This document shows, one piece after another, positions 1 to 5,953 of a stretch of 8,613 nt of DNA. Every line of letters starts with the position of its first letter. Position 1 is the stretch's first letter. The position numbers and the translations under genes were made by a program. Source of the DNA: an uncultured Blautia sp. (GTDB lineage Bacteria; Bacillota; Clostridia; Lachnospirales; Lachnospiraceae). The notes beneath the pieces are model-generated. The model ran no database searches, had not been told where the DNA came from, and was given only the letters and a program-made list of their open reading frames with translations. The stretch lies in the NCBI GenBank assembly GCA_934409175.1, contig CAKRVX010000085.1, positions 1 to 8,613 on the forward strand, in the 5' to 3' direction.

Positions 1-1
1 T

Positions 2-52
2 GATGGACAGGAAACCATACTTTCTTTTGGGGAGGTTTCAGTGTCTGTGTAG
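2..52 (+). CDS. Possible C-terminal tail of a plus-strand gene (partial)
   Basis: The second forward frame is open from the window edge to a TAG at 50-52 and reads DGQETILSFGEVSVSV, a plausible beta-strand-rich protein tail. The first frame opens with TGA. The third frame runs to a TGA at 99-101, but its translation is rich in Arg, Cys and Trp and looks non-coding. A terminator lies 58 bp downstream and a convergent gene follows it, which fits a plus-strand gene ending here. Only 16 codons are visible, so no family can be assigned. Confidence 0.35.
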   Translation, partial: DGQETILSFGEVSVSV

Positions 53-110
53 GCGCAGCAGAGTAGTCCGCCGGAGAAACTTCTGGTATTTATGGGACTG
101 AGTGGAATAC

Positions 111-151
111 AAAAAAGAGATTCAGATCAAATGATCTGAATCTCTTTTTTT
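111..151. terminator. Bidirectional Rho-independent terminator
   Basis: A perfect 19-bp inverted repeat (111-129 with 132-150) surrounds an AA loop. A-runs on the left and T-runs on the right give a U-tract on either strand. It sits between the end of the putative plus-strand gene and the stop codon of the minus-strand sigma operon, so it can terminate both convergent transcripts. The T-run overlaps the last codon region of the membrane protein gene. Confidence 0.9.
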
Positions 152-867
152 CAGGATTCTTTATTCACGTTGCTGTCAGAATCGGTTGATATTGGAGAAT
201 CTGGATGACTTGGAGAAACAGGAGTGGAAATATCATCCTGAGAAATATCTGGTTCAGTGACAGTGGGTACGGTATCAGAAGTGTTCTGCTGATATGGACG
301 GTATGGTGTCCAGTAGTGTTCTTTTTTGTCAAACAGATCATCTTCCTGAATGTTGTCAAGAGAATCTTTCTTTCGTGTCAAAATATACAGACCTGCCAGA
401 ATAATGGCTACTGCGATTACAAGTTGTGGAAGGTGATAAGCAAAAGTTCCAAGAGCATCTGCCAGATAGGAAGGCAGGACCATGATAAGGAAATCCACCA
501 GGTTATTCCACAGAATAGAAGCGCCGAAGACAATCAGAAGAACAGCTACGATGGTACGGTGTCTGGAGATAAGAATATTTATATCGCCCAGCAGTTCATC
601 CATATGCAGAAGATAGGTATCTTCTATAGAATAGAACTCTTCTTCAGAGAGAGTTTTCAGATTGTGCACATTAAAGAAACTGTAGAACCAGATGACCGGT
701 ATAAGGAAAATGAGCCAGTCCATACCGGTACATGAACCTAAAGCAAAGATACCCCAGAAGAAAAGCATAATACTAAGCCCCTGTTTTTTAAATCCCATGT
801 ACATTTCTCCTGCACCGGGAATTAAAGAAAAGACGAAAAGCCAGAATCCATGTTTTTGTTTTTGCAT
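151..867 (-). CDS. TM2-like polytopic membrane protein, third gene of the sigma operon
   Basis: The product is a 238-aa integral membrane protein. Its N-terminus (about 8-40) carries a TM2-like pattern, with SLIPGAGEMYMGFKKQG between hydrophobic stretches. Further hydrophobic segments lie at roughly 31-47, 50-67, 105-131 and 146-163. Residues 164-238 form a hydrophilic tail rich in Asp, Ser, Thr and Pro, probably disordered and cytoplasmic. The ATG at 867 lies 2 bp after the anti-sigma stop codon. Its ribosome binding site, GGAGG, is inside the last codons of that gene, so translation is probably coupled. TM2-like proteins have no settled biochemical role. From its place behind a sigma/anti-sigma pair I infer an accessory part in envelope sensing or in modulating the anti-sigma factor. 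The function is not established by sequence. Confidence 0.85.
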   Translation of the reverse strand: MQKQKHGFWLFVFSLIPGAGEMYMGFKKQGLSIMLFFWGIFALGSCTGMDWLIFLIPVIWFYSFFNVHNLKTLSEEEFYSIEDTYLLHMDELLGDINILISRHRTIVAVLLIVFGASILWNNLVDFLIMVLPSYLADALGTFAYHLPQLVIAVAIILAGLYILTRKKDSLDNIQEDDLFDKKEHYWTPYRPYQQNTSDTVPTVTEPDISQDDISTPVSPSHPDSPISTDSDSNVNKES

Positions 868-869
868 AC

Positions 870-1364
870 TTATTTGCCTCCATTCATTATTTTACTGGAA
901 AATTCACTTAAAGATTTTGTAAGAGATCCGGTACTGTCACTGATACTCTGACCAATATTTCTGGTAAAATGATATAATCGGTTGTTTTCACGCTCTGGCA
1001 GTGAACGTTCTGTCTGAGCTGAATTACAGAGGTTCAGATCAGAAAAATTTATATTTGGTACACTGAATAAAAGTATTAATGCGGCTGCAACACCGGCAGC
1101 AGTCTGCAGACTGTAGCGCAGAAATAATATTTTTCGTGAAGTCTTGCTGGCTGCCATAGTAAACTGGCTTTCGCAGGAATCCGCTTTGGATAAAATCTGT
1201 TCTGCCAGATAGGAAGGTGCATCTGTATTGCCGCCATTTTCCAGAACTGTCAATTGATCGAGACAGGAATCGCAGTGATCAAGATGCGACAAAAATTCAA
1301 TCACTTCCTGTGTGGTCATAGTTCCGTTGTCAAATCTTATTAAATCATCATTGTCTATATGCAT
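870..1364 (-). CDS. Transmembrane zinc-finger anti-sigma factor
   Basis: The 164-aa protein has the layout of a ZAS-type anti-sigma factor. A cytoplasmic N-terminal domain carries H-x3-C-x2-C (H27, C31, C34, in HLDHCDSC). A single membrane helix lies at about 84-103. A roughly 60-residue extracytoplasmic tail follows. Family knowledge says the zinc-binding domain holds the cognate ECF sigma factor until a signal releases it. The ATG directly abuts the sigma stop codon (TAG then ATG), and its ribosome binding site AAAGGAG lies inside the sigma gene, so the two are translationally coupled. The tail has no recognisable sensor domain and is rich in Ser, Thr and Asn near its end, so the signal cannot be guessed. 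The general role is well supported by motif and context. Confidence 0.9.
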   Translation of the reverse strand: MHIDNDDLIRFDNGTMTTQEVIEFLSHLDHCDSCLDQLTVLENGGNTDAPSYLAEQILSKADSCESQFTMAASKTSRKILFLRYSLQTAAGVAAALILLFSVPNINFSDLNLCNSAQTERSLPERENNRLYHFTRNIGQSISDSTGSLTKSLSEFSSKIMNGGK

Positions 1365-1871
1365 CTAATCACTCCTTTCAAGCATTTTTTTCAGCATGGC
1401 TCTGGAACGGTAGAGCTGTGTCTGAATAGTTTTGGGGTTTTTGTTGTCTCTTCGTGCAATTTCCGTCGCAGATAATCCCTGGCAGAAATGTGCGTAAGCA
1501 ACTTCTTTGTAAGGACTTTTTAATTGCATGCACAGGGCCCTTACATGGCGATCGGCCGCTGTCTGAAAGTATTTATCTTCAGGTGAGGACTGTTGATCCG
1601 GTATTTGGGAAAAATAGGTATCTTCAGTAGGAACGATCCTGCGTCCGGCGGCTTTCAGATAATCCAGGCATTTTCGTACCGCGATTTTGCTCAGCCAGGC
1701 TTTTTCGTAGGTTCCGTCAAAATGAGAAAGATTTTTGTAGGCGGACAGGAATACTTCCTGAGTCAGATCTTCGGCATCAAATGGATTACCTGTTGATTTG
1801 AGACAAATGGAATAGATTAAGTTTTGGTATTGTGTGATCAGATATTCCAGATATTGTTTCTCAGTGATTAT
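1365..1871 (-). CDS. ECF-family RNA polymerase sigma factor with a non-canonical start codon
   Basis: Translating the minus strand back from the TAG at 1365-1367 gives a continuous 168-residue ECF sigma factor. Region 2 lies at about 7-73, with FDAEDLTQEVFLSAYKNL (31-48) as region 2.2 and KAWLSKIAVRKCLDYL (57-72) as region 2.4. A linker covers about 74-104. Region 4 lies at about 107-163, with the helix-turn-helix LSATEIARRDNKNPKTIQTQ. It directs RNA polymerase to its regulon and is presumably held by the anti-sigma factor encoded next. No in-frame ATG, GTG or TTG exists between the upstream stop and region 2. The best candidates are ATA at 1871 or ATC at 1868, just behind a purine-rich Shine-Dalgarno sequence. 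ATT at 1901 is also open but lies upstream of the predicted transcription start. The product call is secure; the exact start is not. Confidence 0.88.
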   Translation of the reverse strand: MITEKQYLEYLITQYQNLIYSICLKSTGNPFDAEDLTQEVFLSAYKNLSHFDGTYEKAWLSKIAVRKCLDYLKAAGRRIVPTEDTYFSQIPDQQSSPEDKYFQTAADRHVRALCMQLKSPYKEVAYAHFCQGLSATEIARRDNKNPKTIQTQLYRSRAMLKKMLERSD

Positions 1872-1885
1872 CTCCGCCCCCTTTT
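1872..1885 (-). promoter_or_regulatory. Shine-Dalgarno region of the sigma gene
   Basis: The minus strand reads AAAAGGGGGCGGAG directly before ATAATC. This purine-rich run is the only ribosome-binding-like sequence near the start of the sigma ORF. It places initiation at ATA (1871) or ATC (1868), because the next in-frame near-cognate codons (CTG, at residues 8 and 11) are more than 20 nt further downstream. Confidence 0.55.
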
Positions 1886-1903
1886 CCTGTTTCCGTTCAA
1901 TTA

Positions 1904-1932
1904 ATTATAACGCAGATGACAGGAGGAAAACT
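1904..1932 (-). promoter_or_regulatory. Candidate promoter of the sigma operon
   Basis: The minus strand has a perfect TATAAT (1909 down to 1904). Seventeen bases upstream the -35 position reads AGTTTT (1932 to 1927), a poor match to TTGACA. A start near 1897 would leave a leader of about 26-29 nt. The weak -35 beside a 15-bp direct repeat suggests activator dependence, but that is inference. I see no clear ECF-type GAAC/CGTC pair for autoregulation. Confidence 0.45.
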
Positions 1933-1942
1933 TCATTAATCG

Positions 1943-1980
1943 ATAAAGAAATAAGAATTGTTTTTATAAAGAAATAAGAA
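1943..1980. repeat. 15-bp direct repeat between divergent promoters
   Basis: ATAAAGAAATAAGAA occurs exactly at 1943-1957 and again at 1966-1980. The start-to-start distance is 23 bp, about two helical turns. The pair lies between the predicted sigma operon promoter and the alaX promoter, with the second copy ending 10 bp before the alaX -35. It could be a tandem operator or an A-tract UP-like element. Confidence 0.7.
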
Positions 1981-1990
1981 GTGAGAATGC

Positions 1991-2019
1991 TTGCGGAGAA
2001 AAGGGAATTGTTCTATACT
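1991..2019 (+). promoter_or_regulatory. Sigma-A promoter of the alaX-amidohydrolase unit
   Basis: TTGCGG (1991-1996) is followed after 17 bp by TATACT (2014-2019). Transcription would start near 2026 and give a leader of about 87 nt. Within the leader, AATATAC (2045-2051) and GTATATT (2059-2065) can form a small AU-rich hairpin with a 7-nt loop. I see no T-box or known riboswitch there. Confidence 0.7.
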
Positions 2020-2112
2020 TGTAGGCAGTAAATTATGAAGTATGAATATACATAAAAAGTATATTGCTTTGCATGAAATGAACAGAAAAACTGATAAAAG
2101 GAGACTTACAGC

Positions 2113-3264
2113 ATGACAGAGACAAGACGCTTATATTATGAAGATGTATATAGAAGGGAATTTACTGCAACTGTTACAGAGTGCAGAGAAAGAAAAAATG
2201 GTTATGCAGTGATTTTGGATGAGAGCGCTTTTTATCCGGAAGGCGGCGGTCAGCCCAGTGATGTGGGAATTCTGGGGGATGTGAAGGTAACAGAAGTTCA
2301 TGAGAAAGACGGAGAATTGCTTCATTATACAGATAAGCCGCTGGAAGCTGGAATGAAGGTAGATGGTAAGATTGATTGGGCACATCGTTTCGATCTGATG
2401 CAGCAGCATTCCGGTGAGCATATGGTCAGTGGCATTATTCATGCGAAATATGGTTATGATAATGTAGGATTTCATATGGGAAGTGATGTAATCACAGTAG
2501 ATCTGAACGGTATGCTTGATGAAACACAGCTGGCGGAGATTGAGAGAGAGGTAAATGAGAAAATATGGGAAGATAGAGAAGTAGTGATTACTTATCCCAC
2601 ATCAGACGAATTACAGACGCTTGATTACAGAAGTAAAAAAGAACTGACCGGACAGGTTCGTATTGTAACATTCCCTGGTACAGACGTATGTGCATGCTGT
2701 GGAACTCATGTTACTCATACCGGTGAGATCGGGATGGTGAAGATTCTTTCTGTTGTGAAATTTCGTGATGGCATCCGTATGGAAATGATCTGCGGTAAAA
2801 GAGTTCTGGATTATCTGAATATGATAAATGACCAGAATCATCAGATTTCCGTAAAACTTTCTGCCAAAATGGAAAAAACAGCAGATGCTGTACAGCGTCT
2901 GCAGGACGAAAACTTCCGCATGAAGGGTATAATTGCCCGTATGGAGGAAGAAATGTTTCAGGCGGAGGCTAAAAAGTGGGAAGGCGCAGGAAGCGTTCTG
3001 ATCTTCAAAGAAGGACTGGAATCAGATTCTGTCCGTAAGCTGGCAGATGCAGTAATGAATACCTGTGAAGGATGCTGTGCGGTATTTTCCAGAAATGAAG
3101 ATGGAAGCTATAAATATGCAATGGGTGAAATTGATGGAGATTTACGCCAGTATACGAAAGAAATGAATGCTGCATTAAATGGCAGAGGCGGCGGAAAACC
3201 GTTCTTTGTACAAGGATCTGTGCAGGCAACCGAACAGGAGATCCGTGATTTTTTTGAGAAATAA
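2113..3264 (+). CDS. alaX: Alanyl-tRNA editing protein AlaX-L with DHHA1 domain
   Basis: The 383-aa protein is a free-standing trans-editing factor that hydrolyses mischarged Ser-tRNA(Ala), and possibly Gly-tRNA(Ala), in the cytoplasm. It resembles the editing half of alanyl-tRNA synthetase without the catalytic core. The N-terminal part has the family signature GGGQPSD (44-50). The zinc site is H99-x3-H103 (QHSGEH) with C195-x3-H199 (CCGTH). A probable coiled coil spans about 245-290. The C-terminal DHHA1 domain ends in the glycine-rich GRGGGKPFFVQGS (357-369). Length and order match the long AlaX class. The ATG at 2113 is supported by AAAAGGAG at 2096-2103. The amidohydrolase gene follows after 15 bp with no visible promoter, so the two are probably co-transcribed. 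All zinc ligands are present, so activity is expected. Confidence 0.93.
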   Translation: MTETRRLYYEDVYRREFTATVTECRERKNGYAVILDESAFYPEGGGQPSDVGILGDVKVTEVHEKDGELLHYTDKPLEAGMKVDGKIDWAHRFDLMQQHSGEHMVSGIIHAKYGYDNVGFHMGSDVITVDLNGMLDETQLAEIEREVNEKIWEDREVVITYPTSDELQTLDYRSKKELTGQVRIVTFPGTDVCACCGTHVTHTGEIGMVKILSVVKFRDGIRMEMICGKRVLDYLNMINDQNHQISVKLSAKMEKTADAVQRLQDENFRMKGIIARMEEEMFQAEAKKWEGAGSVLIFKEGLESDSVRKLADAVMNTCEGCCAVFSRNEDGSYKYAMGEIDGDLRQYTKEMNAALNGRGGGKPFFVQGSVQATEQEIRDFFEK

Positions 3265-3279
3265 TGCGGAGGAAATATA

Positions 3280-4149
3280 ATGTTTGGAGAATGTCATGCA
3301 CACATTATTATGAATGGAGTAAATTATCGTCAGGCAATCGATGCACATAAGAATGAACCGGATGATACTATAATACGTGCACATCTGAGGGCATATCGGG
3401 ACAATGGCATTACTTTTGTCCGCGACGGCGGGGATGCGCTGGGGGTTTCTGCGAGAGCGAAACAGATAGCTCAGGAATATGGTATTGATTACAGAACTCC
3501 GATATTTGCCATACATAAAGAAGGACATTATGGATCTATCGTGGGCAAAAGTTTTTCCACGATGCATGAATTTCATAAGCGTGTACTGGAAGCGAAAAAG
3601 CAAGGTGCTGATTTCATTAAGATCATGACGACCGGACTGCTGGATTTTAAAGATAAGGGTGTTGTTACAGGAAAACCTTTGCCGGCAGATGTGGTAAAAG
3701 AAATGGTTCATATAGCTCATGAGGAAGGGATGGCAGTTATGTCCCATACGAATGGCAGTTTTGGAGTGCGAATTGCAGTAGAAGCCGGTGTGGACAGTCT
3801 GGAGCATGGCAATTATATGGACGATGAATGTTTGCGTATGCTGGCAGAAAGTGATACAGTGTGGGTGCCTACATTGGTTACTGTCAGAAATCTTATAGGA
3901 GATGGACGCTATGAAGACAGTGTGCTTCTGCCAATTGCGGAAGCAGCAGAGACGAATGTACGTAAGGCATATGAGGCAGGAGTAAAGACAGCTTCAGGCA
4001 GTGATGCCGGTGCTTACATGGTTCTTCATGGAAAAGGAATTCTGGATGAAGTCAGAGCTTTCGGGGAGATTCTGGGAGGCAGAAAGGAAGTATATGACTG
4101 GCTCGCAGAAGGAGAAAAAAAGATAAGAGAAAAGTTTTGCAGGCACTGA
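3280..4149 (+). CDS. Compact metal-dependent amidohydrolase
   Basis: The 289-aa protein belongs to the amidohydrolase (TIM-barrel metallohydrolase) superfamily, closest in pattern to imidazolonepropionase- and prolidase-like members. Visible metal or catalytic positions are H6-x-H8 (ECHAH), K114 (DFIKIM, the likely carboxylated lysine), H156 (MSHTNG), H176 (LEHGN) and D242 (GSDAG). Most relatives carry about 50-60 residues before the HxH motif and a longer C-terminal part that together form a beta-sandwich. Both are short here: HxH starts at residue 6 and only 47 residues follow D242. The start is firm, with GGAGG at 3269-3273 just before the ATG. Co-transcription with AlaX is likely, but the substrate cannot be told from sequence. 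A peptidase or amide-ring hydrolase is possible. Confidence 0.85.
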   Translation: MFGECHAHIIMNGVNYRQAIDAHKNEPDDTIIRAHLRAYRDNGITFVRDGGDALGVSARAKQIAQEYGIDYRTPIFAIHKEGHYGSIVGKSFSTMHEFHKRVLEAKKQGADFIKIMTTGLLDFKDKGVVTGKPLPADVVKEMVHIAHEEGMAVMSHTNGSFGVRIAVEAGVDSLEHGNYMDDECLRMLAESDTVWVPTLVTVRNLIGDGRYEDSVLLPIAEAAETNVRKAYEAGVKTASGSDAGAYMVLHGKGILDEVRAFGEILGGRKEVYDWLAEGEKKIREKFCRH

Positions 4150-4193
4150 AAAAGACAGAACAGCCGGATACCAACGGTGTCCGGCTGTTCTGT
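4149..4193 (-). terminator. Terminator of the lipoprotein gene
   Basis: An 18-bp stem with one G-U pair (4155-4172 with 4176-4193) and an AAC loop lies between two convergent genes. Read on the minus strand, it is followed by TCTTTTT, a good U-tract that overlaps the stop codon of the plus-strand amidohydrolase gene. On the plus strand the stem is followed by TAATTATG, so termination in that direction would be weaker. Confidence 0.85.
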
Positions 4194-4195
4194 AA

Positions 4196-5380
4196 TTATG
4201 CGTCATGTATCTGTACAGCAGTATAAATATTGGAAGATTTTGATCTGGAAGGATGAAATGTAATACAGATATAACTGCCATATTCCAATGTTTGTGTGGA
4301 ATGATTTTCTGCATTTTCAATTCGGAAAGTATCTACAGCTCCATCATCTGTCTGGAGCGTGATGGTGTTTGCAGTGTTGCCGACTATCGTACCTGTAGCA
4401 GTACTGCAAATGTGTTTATCATTAATGCTATCAGGATCTTCTCCTGTGACAGCCAGTATCTGGATTTCCTCCAGGGCATCTGTCTGCAGATCGCCCCGGT
4501 AAGTAATATTTACATGAGAACCTGGTGCGATACCTCCTTTGAACCATACCGGGATAGAGGACATATCCAGATTTATAGGAGTATCACTGCCGGCAGGAAT
4601 CACCTGGAGAATATTTAAATTTACAGTTTGAATAGTTGCCAGAAACTGCTGCTCTTTTTGTGTATTTTCCTCTGCTTCTTCTGAAGTTTCAGAAGGCCTG
4701 GGAGTTGGCGTAGGAGTTGGATCCGGAATTTTCAGTTTTTTCAGATCGGAAATGCTCAGAACTTTCAGATGGCTGGTATTTAAAGAAGCAGAAGCATTCT
4801 GGGAAGTATCAGGAATAGTTCCTTTATATTTAATATAGACCCAATCGCCGGATTTAATGCCTTTTTGATAATATTGCCGGGTTCCTGTGATCGGGTAAGT
4901 AGTTGCGATGCCTTTTTTATTTTTTATAGTTATGGTGTTGGGGGTCAATGCTACAACCTTGCCTCGAATGGTATGCTGTTTCAGCTTATGTTTTTTGTGA
5001 AATTCATCTACAACTTTAAGAGTTTTCACTGTACTTGTATCTGTAGTGGAGAGCTGCCCTTCATAAATAACACTGATTTCGTCGCCGGTAATCATGCCGC
5101 CGGTACATTCCAATGTGGCATTTGATACATTGAACACATAGGAAACATTGTCGGCATCAAGAATCAGCTGACTTCCGGTAAAATCCTGAAGAGTACCGGA
5201 AATTTCATCCATATAAACCCGGTCTCGGGTTTCAGAAACAGAAGCTTCTGGGGTGGAAGAAATTTCCTTAACGGCGGTATCTCCTGTGGAGGTAAATTGT
5301 TCCAGGATAGTTCCCAGAGTGCAGCCGCTCATTGAGAAACTCAGACCGGTGCAGATACAGGCAGCAAGTAATTTTTTCAT
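4196..5380 (-). CDS. Secreted lipoprotein with four degenerate beta-rich repeats
   Basis: The 394-aa precursor begins with a lipoprotein signal: MKK, a hydrophobic stretch, and the lipobox MSGC with C20 as the lipidated residue. A Ser/Thr-rich spacer follows. Four related segments of 65-75 residues lie at about 57-126, 137-211, 246-313 and 325-392. Each shows a pattern like G-x-V ... N-x-I-x-I ... Y/F-x-I ... G-x-x-V-x-I-x-Y-x-G. This suggests small beta-barrel or OB-like modules resembling DUF5666-type repeats, though the resemblance is by eye. Between repeats two and three is a PTPTPTPRP linker and an acidic Glu-rich stretch (219-245), typical of wall-spanning linkers. The function is unknown. 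The start is supported by GGAGGG at 5393-5398. The gene follows the 62-aa gene by 24 bp and probably shares its transcript. Confidence 0.85.
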   Translation of the reverse strand: MKKLLAACICTGLSFSMSGCTLGTILEQFTSTGDTAVKEISSTPEASVSETRDRVYMDEISGTLQDFTGSQLILDADNVSYVFNVSNATLECTGGMITGDEISVIYEGQLSTTDTSTVKTLKVVDEFHKKHKLKQHTIRGKVVALTPNTITIKNKKGIATTYPITGTRQYYQKGIKSGDWVYIKYKGTIPDTSQNASASLNTSHLKVLSISDLKKLKIPDPTPTPTPRPSETSEEAEENTQKEQQFLATIQTVNLNILQVIPAGSDTPINLDMSSIPVWFKGGIAPGSHVNITYRGDLQTDALEEIQILAVTGEDPDSINDKHICSTATGTIVGNTANTITLQTDDGAVDTFRIENAENHSTQTLEYGSYICITFHPSRSKSSNIYTAVQIHDA

Positions 5381-5404
5381 AATAAAGACAGACCCTCCGA
5401 CAAA

Positions 5405-5593
5405 TCAATTCATATCATCGTTCCTGTCTACGGGAGTAAAAGCATAAAGTTCTCTATAATTTTCCCATTCATTTTCATCCCGGACAGGAGCTGGTATCAG
5501 GCCGGTACATTCTGTACAGGCATTGGTATCCAGATAATTATCATAACACAAATGATACGGATTTTGACAGCTATTTTTAGGATTTTTGCTCAT
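5405..5593 (-). CDS. Small four-cysteine protein, unknown function
   Basis: The 62-aa product has no signal peptide or membrane segment. Four cysteines in the N-terminal half (C9, C16, C26, C29) give C-x6-C-x9-C-x2-C, suggestive of a small zinc site. The C-terminal half is acidic and aromatic. The ribosome binding site AGAGGTGA lies 5-6 nt before the ATG. The gene ends 24 bp before the lipoprotein start, so the two probably form an operon. A TATAAT on the minus strand at 5618-5613, with no good -35, could belong to its promoter. I do not recognise the family. It could also be a redox- or metal-responsive regulator fragment, but nothing beyond cysteine spacing supports that. Coding is likely because of the ribosome binding site and its place in the operon. 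Confidence 0.7.
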   Translation of the reverse strand: MSKNPKNSCQNPYHLCYDNYLDTNACTECTGLIPAPVRDENEWENYRELYAFTPVDRNDDMN

Positions 5594-5646
5594 TTTTTGT
5601 CACCTCTGATTTATTATATTTACTATATTAATATGCAGAAAACAAA

Positions 5647-5678
5647 GGTGAGCTATTCACCAGAATGTTTTTGGTGAA
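5647..5678. repeat. Alternating inverted GGTGA half-sites
   Basis: GGTGA (5647-5651), TTCACCA (5656-5662) and TGGTGAA (5672-5678) alternate in orientation. The middle element can pair with either neighbour: 5 bp with the left and 7 bp with the right. A further TCACC at 5600-5604 overlaps the Shine-Dalgarno sequence of the small cysteine gene. The cluster lies between the divergent small-protein operon and the folT promoter and may be a repressor site or a leader hairpin. Confidence 0.5.
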
Positions 5679-5715
5679 GAAAGAAAATAATGACAAAATA
5701 ATAACAAAAAAAATA

Positions 5716-5743
5716 TTGCAATTTTTATAGGTTATGCTATAAT
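5716..5743 (+). promoter_or_regulatory. Extended -10 promoter of folT
   Basis: TTGCAA (5716-5721) and a perfect TATAAT (5738-5743) are separated by 16 bp. TGC directly precedes the -10, giving an extended -10 element. Transcription would start near 5750, about ten bases before the first riboswitch pairing strand. Confidence 0.85.
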
Positions 5744-5759
5744 TTCGATGAATAAATAA

Positions 5760-5867
5760 TAGCGAAGTAGGATTTTATGCGTTAAGTGTTCACAGGCTGG
5801 GGAGTCGCCGTGAAACGAAAAGCAGAGTGACAAGCTGCTTACGATATGATTTCCGCACCCGTTGCTA
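5760..5867 (+). promoter_or_regulatory. Tetrahydrofolate (THF) riboswitch
   Basis: The leader carries the THF class core, including GCGTTAAGTG (5779-5788) and the following ACGA. Pairings seen by eye: P1, TAGCGA (5760-5765) with TTGCTA (5862-5867). P2, GGA(TT)TTAT (5770-5778) with ATGA(TT)TCC (5846-5854), with the small internal loop expected near the ligand site. P3, TTCAC and GGC (5789-5797) with GCC and GTGAA (5807-5814). P4, AAGCAG (5820-5825) with CTGCTT (5835-5840). A pseudoknot of UGGG (5798-5801) with CCCG (5858-5861) is possible. This class senses reduced folates and lowers expression of folate uptake genes. The gene downstream is folT, which matches. Confidence 0.9.
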
Positions 5868-5890
5868 CATATGAGGACATCTCATAATGT
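5867..5890 (+). promoter_or_regulatory. Hairpin between riboswitch and leader-ORF Shine-Dalgarno
   Basis: ACATATGAG (5867-5875) pairs with CTCAT-A-ATGT (5881-5890) around a GACAT loop with one bulged A. Its 5' arm begins at the last base of riboswitch P1, and its 3' arm ends directly before a GGAGGG. It is a candidate part of the expression platform, linking P1 formation to access to that GGAGGG. Confidence 0.5.
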
Positions 5891-5906
5891 GGAGGGATTA
5901 TTATTT

Positions 5907-5930
5907 ATGGTAACTACTCTGTTTTTTTAA
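5907..5930 (+). CDS. Seven-codon leader ORF (MVTTLFF) upstream of folT
   Basis: GGAGGG (5891-5896) lies 10 nt before an ATG at 5907. The frame reads MVTTLFF and stops at TAA 5928-5930. The Phe codons are part of a T7 run (5922-5928). The stop is 7 nt before the folT Shine-Dalgarno sequence. The ribosome binding site is as good as that of folT itself. This could be a translated leader peptide, a decoy, or a remnant of a previous start. Such a short ORF can arise by chance. Confidence 0.4.
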   Translation: MVTTLFF

Positions 5931-5953
5931 ACATTATGGAGGTGTTTTTTATT

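Noticed and set aside
205..735. 176-codon plus-strand open frame
   Set aside because: It lies antisense to the TM2-like membrane protein gene, lacks a ribosome binding site, and its composition follows from the minus-strand gene.
1593..1796. 67-codon plus-strand open frame
   Set aside because: It is antisense to the ECF sigma factor, whose conserved regions 2 and 4 show that the minus strand is the coding one.
1868..1900. TTG at 1900 (minus strand) as sigma start
   Set aside because: It is in another frame and stops at TAA 1870-1868 after ten codons, so it cannot initiate the sigma factor.
3175..3807. 210-codon minus-strand open frame
   Set aside because: It overlaps AlaX-L and the amidohydrolase on the opposite strand; both have conserved motifs and ribosome binding sites.
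5936..5953. Upstream ATG of folT at 5936
   Set aside because: This ATG overlaps the GGAGG that serves the ATG at 5954, and no other ribosome binding site precedes it at a usual distance.
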